A stretch of DNA of 41,460 nt, taken from positions 1-41,460 of the forward strand of contig JADNYJ010000289.1 in the NCBI GenBank assembly GCA_015501075.1. The letters are read 5' to 3'. Positions 11,603 through 20,158 of the stretch are shown one piece after another. Every line of letters begins with the position of its first letter. The stretch's first letter is position 1. A model generated the notes under the pieces. It was given only the letters and a program-made list of their open reading frames with translations. It searched no databases and was not told the DNA's origin. The DNA comes from Gymnopilus junonius (taxonomy: Eukaryota > Basidiomycota > Agaricomycetes > Agaricales > Galerinaceae). A program made the translations under genes and the position numbers.

Positions 11603-12406
11603 GACCGCTTCTGGGAGGCCTCAAAGTGGGAACCATCCACACTGATCTGTGTTGGCGATGGTAGTCGCCCCACTGACCGGAACAAGCAGGCTATTGCGGC
11701 TTCGCTTGTCTTTCGCCAGGGAGCTGAGGTGCATGCATCTCGCTACACGGCTGGGAATGCTCTTGCAGAGGATGCAGAGCTCTATTCCCTTCGTACCGCA
11801 ATTGTCCGGGCTTGTGCCATGGACAATTGTGACTACATTGTTATCTTGTCGGATTCCACCAGGGCTTTGGGGAGTCTGCTTGATGCCTCTGTGCATTCCG
11901 GCCAGGGTCATTCCTTGGCTGTGATCCGCACCCTTACAGAGTGGTGGACCAGGGGCCCTGGCCGCCACATCTCCCTCCATCATGTCCCATCTTCTCTGAA
12001 GTGGGGCATACACTATCAAGCTCATCTCATGGCGACTGAGCTTTCCGTAGCGGTGGGGCCTAACACGCCACACTCACTTGCCTCATTGCGCAAAGCAGCT
12101 GATGACAATCCGGGGAGGGCTGGCGAGAGTTGTTCCAGCAACCTTCGTACTCAGGGCGACAATTTTTGTCACTCACCGACCTCGACGGGGGTCGACTCGA
12201 ACCACGGGCCAAACGAGGCGGTCCGTGGCTTCAACTGCAGGCGGCGACCTGACTCTCTTTACAAGGGTCACTCGCGCCATCACCAACCATGCCCCATAGG
12301 GGAGTACTACTCTCGATTCAACATTCCCGAATCCACCAGTTGCGAGTGCGGCCACCATACCCAAACTCGTGATCATCTATTCCGGACGTGTCCCCAGCAC
12401 GACTGA
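11603..12406 (+). pseudogene. LINE RNase H and C-terminal zinc-binding region, copy 1
   Basis: The reading runs DRFWEASKWEPSTLICVGDG, then RNase H with a conserved Asp in VGDGSRPT, Glu in NALAEDAELYSL and Asp in IVILSDSTRALGSL, then the terminal CECGHHTQTRDHLF..C cluster typical of LINE proteins. Compared with copy 2, three separate one-base deletions (near 12107, 12236 and 12295) put about 190 bp in the wrong frame and then restore it before GEYYSRFN. The RT domain that should precede it is deleted at 11600/11601. The product could not be functional. RNase H would remove the RNA strand during cDNA synthesis in an intact relative. Confidence 0.8.
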
Positions 12407-12948
12407 CACGACTATCCAGTTCGTCTGGATCAGCTCGTCTCCTTTTTGAAGGCTAATCCTACAACATTCGCTTTCAACCGCCCCCCTCGGGGTGTCGGAT
12501 AACTTGGTCGGGCAAGGTAGGTGCTGTTCCTGCTGGCTGGATTCGGTGGTTTGGGGTGCGCTCAGAACAGAGTCCTAATACTTGGCGGGCTTCGGCTTTG
12601 CTGGGTTGAGGGTGGGGGTCTGGGTTCTGGAGCTTCGGCGCTATCAACAGACAAGTGTGGCCCCCCGCTTCGGCGACCCGAAATGGTCTGCCTTCAGTGG
12701 CTAACACAGTATGCGCGCATCCTGGGCTGTTGGGTTTGGTTGGCGGGCCCCCTTCCGGTGCCCTTCCACTGCTTTGTTGGACCCCTCCCTTCAGTCGGGG
12801 CATCAACGAGAGTACGGGCCCATTGTTTTATGGTCCTAAGTCGGCCCACGAGAGCCAGTCTCACACTAGGCGTAGTTTAATGGTAGATTACTTCGGGTGT
12901 ATGTATATCTGCGACCGGACTGCTTTCGCGCACCGGTATATAAATCCT

Positions 12949-12955
<7 letters not shown>

Positions 12956-12980
<25 letters not shown>
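12956..12980 (+). repeat. poly(A) tail of LINE copy 1
   Basis: An uninterrupted A run follows ATAAATCCTTGATTT and is immediately followed by the right target duplication. It marks the 3' end of the retrotransposed RNA. Confidence 0.93.
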
Positions 12981-12983
<3 letters not shown>

Positions 12984-12996
12984 TTGACTCTTGCCA
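12981..12996 (+). repeat. target-site duplication, right copy
   Basis: AGATTGACTCTTGCCA, identical to 10481-10496. The duplicated target lies within the coding sequence of an older antisense LINE. Confidence 0.93.
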
Positions 12997-13546
12997 TGTA
13001 GAGTGTTTTTGCATCCTGCAGCAAAAGAGTTCCAATATGCAATTCCATCACAAAACAGACATGAGCAGCTGAACAAGCCTTTGATGCTTTGACCTTGTAG
13101 GGTTTGGAAAACATATGCTTTGTATCAGATATGAAATTCACTCCAATATACTTGTAATATGTGACTCGTTCAATAGGACTCCCATTGATCATTAAATCGG
13201 AATCCACAAAAGAACAACATGTGAATGCCATCCATTTGGATTTCAATGCACTGATGAGCATCGAGTTTCGGGCACACCATTGCATGAAGTGGTTTACTTT
13301 CCTTTGTAAGCCTTCAATTGTGATAGATCATAGAGCAATGTCATCGGCTTGTTCAACATGGCTGATATAAATTCCACCAAGAACAAGGTCATCTGGGTCA
13401 TCTGGAATCCATAGATCTGAAAAATAAATGTTCCAAAAACCCAGTGATGAATTATCACCTGTAAGAAGAAGTACTCTGATTGCCCAAATACCCTTGTGGT
13501 GCAAACTCGAAAAAATGATGGAATGGCCATTAGGACCAGCTTCCAA
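12981..13546 (-). pseudogene. Older LINE reverse transcriptase fragment
   Basis: On the minus strand, frames starting at 13546 and 13285 join to read FWNIYFSDLWIPDDPDD, ISHVEQADDIALWSIT (the ADD triad of RT motif C), GLQRKVNHFMQWCARNSM, ALKSKWMAF, YKYIGVNF and KASKACSAA. This is the palm-to-thumb region of a LINE RT of the kind common in Agaricomycetes and is distinct from the 10497 and 20159 family. One frameshift separates the two frames (about 13290-13330). The protein is cut at 12981 by the LINE copy 1 insertion. No convincing continuation was found past 10480. Further upstream (13550-13920, minus) only degenerate sequence remains. Confidence 0.75.
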
Positions 13547-14720
13547 TCAATTCACCGAGCACAAAACATTGAGGGAATGGCCCTTGAGACCAACTTCTTC
13601 CCGATTGCTCCAAGGGCCAACATGCAGCACAGTGGCAGAATGGAATGGCCCAACATCCACTCCAGTTGCTCTGGCACAGAACATTAGCAGACAATCCCAC
13701 AGTCGAGTTGTCCTCCATAACCTCATCTGATCCGAGCAGTTGGGATGGTGGTGGTTTTGAGATGGTGGAACTAGAAATCTCAAATAGGAGTACTGGTGTG
13801 CAGCAGTCAAAATGTTCGCCACTTCCAAGACTTGGAACGACTGAACATCAAAGAGGCTGATGTGTACACATGAGACAGTATACTTGGAATGACTGATCAT
13901 GAATAGAAGTGTTCTGTACATGGACCCATGGCATATAGAACATTTATGCGAGGTGCAGCAGCCACATTGTTCTATCTGGGTGTAGACCCGAAAGAATTAT
14001 AATTAATTATGGACATTACTATGATGATCAAATTGAATGACATCATATGTTGAAACAGGCGCCTGGCAGTGGATTCAGAGGACTTCCAAAGAGATGAACC
14101 CATTCCAAGGCTACGGTGTGCTGTTCAGTTTTTGTCAAGAGGACTGAGCAGATAAAGGCAGTGCTACCTTAGTGGTGTTTCGCAATACTTAAAGACAAGG
14201 GGATATAAAGCCTGAGTATTGTCTTCGATGATGAATTAGGCTCTAACTCGTGTGGATGGGCAGTATCAGAGGGTTTTGATGACTCAGCTGAAAGGGTGTG
14301 CACATGTGGCCAGGAGGCAATAAAGTACTCATGATCAGGGATGGTCAACACAGTCTGCCAGGCAGAATTCTAAATTCATGACCTAGCTTCTAATGTTAAC
14401 TTGCCGGTTATCTACCTACATACCTACCTGGGAAGAAACAGATATTCTGGGTGGACAGGGAATCGAGAGACAAAGGCAAAGGCAACTTGCGGTCCATGGT
14501 CTATCAGAAGTTTCACAGTTTCAAAGGTGCGAGTCTCGTAAGTCTTGGAAATTCTCCTCACGCCTAGTTTTCTGACTCCACCAGTTATCTGGATCTAGAC
14601 AGGCTGCAGTGACCAGTGACCCATTATGTCTGCGAAAATCCCAAAAATCGGCCTCAAATTTGTAGTCTCGTACCAAGACCGTCCACGTGCACGCGGGACG
14701 GTCTTGTCCCAAAGTACGCC
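13547..14720. other. no recognised gene
   Basis: Short ORFs in several frames near 13430-13920 are probably the degraded upstream part of the antisense LINE, but no motif is readable. From 13930 to 14670 I see only AT-rich sequence without open frames, and then the 14674-14706 hairpin. Confidence 0.35.
14674..14706. repeat. 11-bp perfect inverted repeat (hairpin)
   Basis: CAAGACCGTCC at 14674-14684 is the exact reverse complement of GGACGGTCTTG at 14696-14706, with an 11-base loop containing CACGTG-like sequence. It lies about 20 bp outside the left candidate terminal repeat of the helicase/DUF6589 region. Its role is unknown. Confidence 0.8.
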
Positions 14721-14904
14721 ATATGGGAGGGCAGTGACAACTACTACCACCATTAGATATCAAATTATAGTCTCTCATCAAAATCATTAGAAAAGTTTTA
14801 ATTACCGGAAATCACAGTGTGACATAGGAGAATATGAGTGCAAAAATCAGTTAGATATTCACTATGCTCATCATGGAGCTTGAAATAACAGCAATGGCGA
14901 AGTA

Positions 14905-17150
14905 ATGGAGGCTCCGGCTACTCCTCGTCGGCTACCCCTGCAGCCAAATGCCCTATCCATGAACACACTTCAACCTCTGAGTCAGTTTAGCACCCCTCGC
15001 CGTCGCAAGACTCCAAGCCCAAGCCCCTCCCAATCCCCCGCCCCATCCTCTACAACGAAATGACCACGTCTTGGGAAAAGGATCGCTTCTGCAATGTTGG
15101 AAGACATGACGAAAGCCATCTTCAGATATGCACCGAGATCTTGGCAGACGAAAGTGACGGAAAAGGTTTTGGAAGGGCGCGATGTCATAGCAATAGCAGG
15201 GACAGGGGCCGGCAAGTCCTTGGTCTTCGTGATGCTTGCAATCGCTGCAGAGTTGGCTGGGTTTGAGGGAATCGTTGTCGTGGTCTGTCCACTTAAATCA
15301 CTGCAAAAAGACCAGGTAAGTGTTGGGGATTATGGAGAGAGAAGATGTATGCTTACAGAGGGTAGGTACGACGGTTTACAGAGACTCTGCCTGTACCTGT
15401 TCCAGGTACAAACCAAGTAGTCAAGATATCTGCTGTAGCTGTTAATGAAGATAACCATGATGACAGTATATTCACAAACCTTGCTCAGGGTGACTTTCAG
15501 ATTTGCTACGCATCGCCGGAATGCTTGCTTTGTAATCCCCGCTTCAAGAAACTATTTCGACATGAAGAATTTCGATGCAAGGTTGTCGCCATGGTGGTGG
15601 ATGAAGCACATGTCATTGCTAGTTGGAAGGATGAGTTTAGGAAGGACTACGGCGAGCTGGAGACTCTAAAAATTATCGCAGGGACAGAAATTCCTTGGCT
15701 GGCACTCACTGGAACCTGTTCCATGAAAACCTTTACCACAATCTACCAGACTCTGGGCATGGGAGGTGAACAGCCATTCTACGGATTGGATCTTGGAGTG
15801 GACCGTCCAAACCTTGTGCAATGGGTGCGCCCAATGGAATACTCCGCCTCTTCCCTGGCCGACTTGTTTGCTTTCATCCCAACTGATGCCAAATCCCCTG
15901 CCGACTTCCCGAAAACGATCTTCTACTTTTCGACGCGAAAATTATGCCGCCTCACACGTGATCGATGTCGGGCGGTCATTGCTCCAGACCTGTGGAAATG
16001 TCTGTGTGCCTTCACAGCTGTTAACTCCGAGGATTTCAAAGAAAAAGGACTCACCCTTTTCCGAGATGGCACAGAAATGCGTATGATATTCGCAACGGTG
16101 GCTGCAGGAATGGGTGTGGACATCCCGGATATTGAACAGTCAGTAATATTTGGCGTTGATGATTTGGAGAGTGCATTTCAAAAGGGCGGGAGGGCTGGCT
16201 GTCAAGAAGGAATGAAGGCACGAATAATATGGATCATCGAACCATGGGCATTCGAGCCTGTGGGTGTAGAAGGGGAGGAGCCGACCAGGAAGGCAGTTGC
16301 AGATGGGAAGAAGAGAAGCAAGATGGACTCTGCAGCACAAGAATACATCAATCGAAGTCAGTCTTTATGGTGCATGCGACAATATGCAACTACTTACTTC
16401 CGGCCCCAACCCAATCTCCCCGGTTTTTCATCATACCAACCATTGGACGACTTGGAGCTGGACATAAGGCAGCCGATGATAGAGTGGGAGGTCGAAGAAC
16501 AGGGAGTTCTGACAGGAAGTCAGTGTGGATGCAGTTCCTGCGCCTGTCGAGAACATCCTGATATGCTGGTGGGTGTTCCCACTGCCTTGGAATGTGAATG
16601 TATTGCCCATCACCTTCAAACTCTTCGAAGGACTGAAGAGACGCCTAATCCTATACTCGACGATGCCGACCCAGGAGGGCCAACAGCAATTATTGCCGCT
16701 CTGCCGCAGGCAATGCTGCATTGTTCCAAAGCAGAGCGCGACACCCTTCGTGACATTCTTCTCTCTTGGCGTGATGAACAATGGGCTAGTGTCAAGGCTA
16801 GCTACCCTTTCTTCTCTCACGAATGGATCCTCACCGACGAAAACCTCAATCGCCTCATTGACAAAGCCCATATCCTCTTGAACGTGGCTGAACTCAACCA
16901 AACAATTATTCGAGCCATCATTAAATCAGTCTTCGACGATGCAACACTGACTTCCCTTCTTTCAGTTCTACAACACTTCTGCATGGCAAGGCATGACCAG
17001 GACCTGTAAAATGCTGCCAAACGAAAGTCCAAGTGCTCTAAACAAGATCAAAATGTCGATCCTTTCCTTGATTCCTACATGCCAGGTCCATCCCAGGCTC
17101 CTGTGAATATAATTCAGTGGCAGCTTCTGAACTATTCTCATGAACGGTGA
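14905..17150 (+). pseudogene. RecQ-like SF2 DNA helicase
   Basis: ATG at 14905 opens a basic, Pro/Ser-rich N-terminus (STPRRRKTPSPSPSQSPAP), interrupted by TGA at 15061 where CGA would give TTKRPRLGKR. The core follows: Walker A GTGAGKS (15199-15219), VCPLKSLQKDQ, a 50-nt intron 15316-15365, AVAVNEDN, DFQICYASPE, DEAH box VDEAH (15600-15611), motif III LALTGT, TIFYFSTRKLC, motif V ATVAAGMGVDIPDI, and motif VI QKGGRAGC. The last residue of motif VI should be the arginine finger. TGT at 16200-16202 fits a CGT-to-TGT change. A Cys-rich segment CGCSSCACREHPD follows. TAA at 17007 ends the long frame, but the same frame reads on protein-like (NAAKRKSKCSKQDQNVD) to TGA at 17148-17150, where an intron donor GTGAGT also begins. 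Such helicases are multicopy in Agaricomycetes. Helicase activity here is probably lost. Confidence 0.8.
15316..15365 (+). other. spliceosomal intron in helicase
   Basis: Donor GTAAGT directly after KSLQKDQ, acceptor GGGTAG at 15365, phase 0, 50 nt. The next exon reads VRRFTETLPVPVPGTNQVV and runs into AVAVNEDN in the same frame as the DEAH exon. Confidence 0.65.
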
Positions 17151-17155
17151 GTAAG

Positions 17156-19344
17156 TTACTGATTTGCATTGTCTGACATGTTACTGAGAGCTACATTACT
17201 AAAGGGACATTCAGCCGCAAAATCGGGGTCCAGACTGCAGTCAACTTCCATCATTCCATCTGGATCAGCAAATCCATGCTCGACATTAAAGTCTTCCGTT
17301 CCATGGGAATTCATGTGTGAACATTGCCTTCATTTCCAGGATCTCATTGCCATAATTATGACAGCCTGCCCCATGCATCATATAGACCCAAAAGTCATAG
17401 ACAACCCACATTCGACCCACATCTGCGTCGCGGATAGCATCACAGAATTCCCAGAAAAAAAGGCTGTCACGTATGAACAGAATTGAATGAGCCAGAACTT
17501 CGTCGCCTATTTCTAGTGCTTCATGAGCAGCTGAGGTAGTCATGAATCTTGAATATATTCCATCAACAACCTTTTCAAATTCATCACAACTCGGTTTCCA
17601 GTCCTTGAGTTCGGCCACTGATCTTTTGCTGAGAACGATCCTAGGAAATTCAAAGTGAGGAAGGCAAACACACTTGACAGACAGCCTGAATCCAAACCTT
17701 GTGCAATCAAGAATATGTGCAATAAGTGAATGCATTACCAGTTCCTTCGCTTTATTGTATTCTGGCTTCTTTGTATCAAGCTTGGCTCTTCGAAGAAGAT
17801 TGCAATGGTGCTCCAATGAGCTGGGATTTTGCTGGGCCATTGTTCCTAAATGTATCTGGCATATCATGTACAGAGCGTTGAGTTGGAAATGGAAAGGCAT
17901 GGCAGCTTCTTGGACCCAGTCAAATCGCAGAAAGCTCGAGAACTCATCACATTGTTCATCTTTCATCAGGCGCAAGTTCCGAATTGTAAGCCAATCTCCA
18001 ACTAATAAGCAAAGCTCAACTTCAATGATTTCCACTGCAAGCCCCAACAGTGTAGTGTATATTTTCTTGATGACCCGGATTGTGCCACCCATGGAAGCCT
18101 CTTCTTCATTCAAGGCCGGAAGAGGGAAGAAGTGTGTCTTCTCACTGGAAAGACAGCGGATTTTGGGTTTGAGCTTCTTAGTATGTTGGCACAGCAGTTT
18201 GGTGGGGCATCTTCGACACATTTTACCTGGACAGTTGGCCAGAATGATTGAACGTATAGTATGTTTGAAAGCTGCAGTGACTTGAGCATGTTTCTCGATG
18301 GATGGTGTGAGTGAATCAAGGTAAAGTAACCTCCGTAAACCTGCGAGTTTATTTCGTTCGGCGATCGACAAGGCTTTAGCATAGGCTTTTCTGGTAAATT
18401 TCTTTGGCAAGGAGAATACTGCAAGAGTTGTTGCATTGATTTGCTGGGTGGCTGAGTCAAGGCGTTGGGAGGCTTTACATAGAGTGAAATTAATGTTGTC
18501 ATAGACAACACCCCAGAGCCCCTTCGTTTTCTTGACATTTGACTGAGCTTGTAATTTGGCATCTTCAGAAAGTGTCTTCAGAGATGTTTGAACCATTCTA
18601 ACACATTCCTCGCAACATGAACATCACACATATGTAGTAACATTTTCAGCAACCCACTGATAGCTGACAGACAAGCCCATATGATTGAATGTATCAATAA
18701 TTCTATGACTAGCACCGGAACTTGACAAGAAAACACCCATGATGACTTGGAACATATTGGTGGCACGATTTCAGAAGAAGAGAAGCACACTGAGAATGAC
18801 AACAATGATCTATGTGCAGATTAGACCCAGGGACAATAAACTCCATGTCAAAACTCACCTTAGCGGCCATATTCTCCTTGCCCCTTTTCTCTACTCCTTT
18901 CTTCCTTTCGTAATCATTCTCAGCAGTCAAGATAGTGGTGAGGAGAAGGGTCAGGCAGGGCATAAACATGCAGTAGACAGTCTTGAGATGCTCGAGCCCA
19001 AAATTCATATCTACATGGCGGGAATTAAGACCAGAGGCTGATAGTTGTAGGGACTCCTGGTGGTAGGCAGCAGTGGATTCATCGACCATGATTTCAGCAG
19101 CCTTTCGTGTGATGCTAAGATTCAACTGTTGCTTCGCCTTTCCTTGGGGTACGTTCGCCATCCACGCAGACATGATTCATTCAGGACCATAGACTGCGTC
19201 GGGTTGATAGCGAAGGCTCTGGATTGCCTCAGGGGAGGTATAGAAAACCTCGACGAAGTGATTGATTGACCTCCAACCACATTCCTTGATGGCTTTGACG
19301 GTAAGAGCAAGTTTCTCATCGCGAGGCTTCTGGCCATGCGCCAT
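17156..19344 (-). pseudogene. DUF6589-family protein, transposon-associated
   Basis: From ATG at 19344 the minus strand reads AHGQKPRDEKLALTVKAIKE, then exon 1 to 18859, a 49-nt intron (18810-18858, GTGAGT..ATAG), then VVILSVLLFF, NRATNMFQVIMGVF and DTFNHMGLSVSYQWVAENV. The long ORF 18596-17286 has GVVYDNINF, LLVGDWLTIRNLRLM, AAMPFHFQLNALYMI and YGNEILEMKAMF, the block order of DUF6589 proteins. Three in-frame TGA codons (19177-19179, 18771-18773, 18624-18626) all sit where Arg (CGA) fits. A frameshift near 17300 moves the end to EDFNVEHGFADPDGMMEVD, and TAA at 17156-17158 is six bases from the helicase TGA. The family is biochemically uncharacterised. The spaced acidic residues (D33, D201, E418 or E421 of the 436-residue ORF) could be a DDE-type triad, which is my inference. 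Confidence 0.72.
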
Positions 19345-19680
19345 ACGAGAGCAGAAAGGAAGAGGAGAGATTAGAGAACGTCGACGACGCGGTATGTGGA
19401 AGCCTGTCGAAAGAAACGGGCCGATGTGACCCGCATGTGATGCCAGCGATCAAAGCTATCTGAGACTACAAAATCCTTGAGAAATGGGCTCTTGTTTTAC
19501 GAGGCCTGCCTTTCCATTCTAGCAGTTCCAAAAATTGTGGAAAATTCAGTTTTGAACACTTAGGATGCCAAATAATTAATGTTCTCTCATAAGTCAATCT
19601 CAGAATCCCCTTTCTATGGCGGGAGAAATTTATTTGTCAAAAGTTGACACTGCCCTGCCAAAACCCGGACCTTGTGATAA

Positions 19681-19705
19681 ACCCCTCTCACGTTTTGAGA
19701 GGGGT
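19681..19705. repeat. 10-bp perfect hairpin
   Basis: ACCCCTCTCA (19681-19690) and TGAGAGGGGT (19696-19705) are exact reverse complements around a five-base loop, followed by CTTTATTG. It is placed about 20 bp outside the right candidate terminal repeat, mirroring the 14674-14706 hairpin on the other side. Confidence 0.8.
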
Positions 19706-20158
19706 CTTTATTGATAGACATTCCTAGATTTCCACCCAAATTTCGAAAAAAAAAAATACTCAGCGCAACTTCCATCTAGGGCCTCTAATCCGCAAAATCT
19801 CGGACACCAAACCTGTAGAGCAGGGAGTATGATTTCATGATCAGTTGCCCTTGGCGATGGCTCAATCTTTTATATAAGCAAGTGTCATTCTCCATCTGCA
19901 CAGTTTTAACCGACATGGTTTGTCGTTATTCTGGTTTAAACCTGGAGTTATATATGGCTTCATAATTAATGTGAATACTGATCATGGACACCAGGACGAT
20001 GCAGTCAGAAGGTGAAGGCCTGATCTGCTGTTTCAGACAAGACTCAAAAATTTTTGTCATTATTGTTCAAATTTTCCAATATAAGACCAAATCAGAAGTT
20101 TTGTCGCTGTCGATTCTGAACCCTTCAGAATCAGAATGCTCCCCCACAAGTTGCCTAT
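19706..20158. other. no recognised gene
   Basis: AT-rich spacer with a run of A at 19746-19756. The only ORF (19984-20160, +) runs into the poly(T) of the LINE and has no motif. Confidence 0.4.

Larger units (their letters stand above)
10497..12980 (+). mobile_element. Non-autonomous LINE-like retrotransposon, copy 1, tRNA-like 5' head
   Basis: A 2,484-bp insertion bounded by a 16-bp perfect target duplication and ending in a poly(A) run (about 12956-12980). The order is: tRNA-like head (10497-10590); about 1 kb of GC-rich sequence with no ORF of endonuclease or RT type; a reading of RNase H plus C-terminal zinc-binding region (11603-12406); and a 3' untranslated tail of about 570 bp. Compared with copy 2 (20159-23120, minus) it lacks about 980 bp of RT thumb and connection between positions 11600 and 11601. 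Both copies share the 5' region leading straight into mid-RT, so loss of ORF1, endonuclease and most of RT predates them. It probably depends on an autonomous relative for movement. CpG dinucleotides are plentiful, unlike in its decayed neighbours, which points to a recent insertion. Confidence 0.85.
14721..19660. mobile_element. Candidate two-gene mobile element: RecQ-like helicase plus DUF6589
   Basis: Two genes, convergent and almost abutting, lie between short inverted repeats: TGGGAGGGCAGTGACAACT near 14724-14741 and the complement of TGGCAGGGCAGTGTCAACT near 19642-19660 (17 of 19 positions agree). Helicase coding starts about 165 bp inside the left repeat and DUF6589 coding about 300 bp inside the right one. 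I could not see a matching target duplication, so the boundaries are tentative. Both genes carry CGA-to-TGA stops like the surrounding transposons, as expected of silenced repeats. No such pairing is known to me as a named transposon. An alternative is chance neighbourhood of two decayed repeats. Confidence 0.4.

Noticed and set aside
19681..19705. Rho-independent terminator
   Set aside because: The hairpin plus short T stretch looks like one, but the genome is fungal and no gene ends here.
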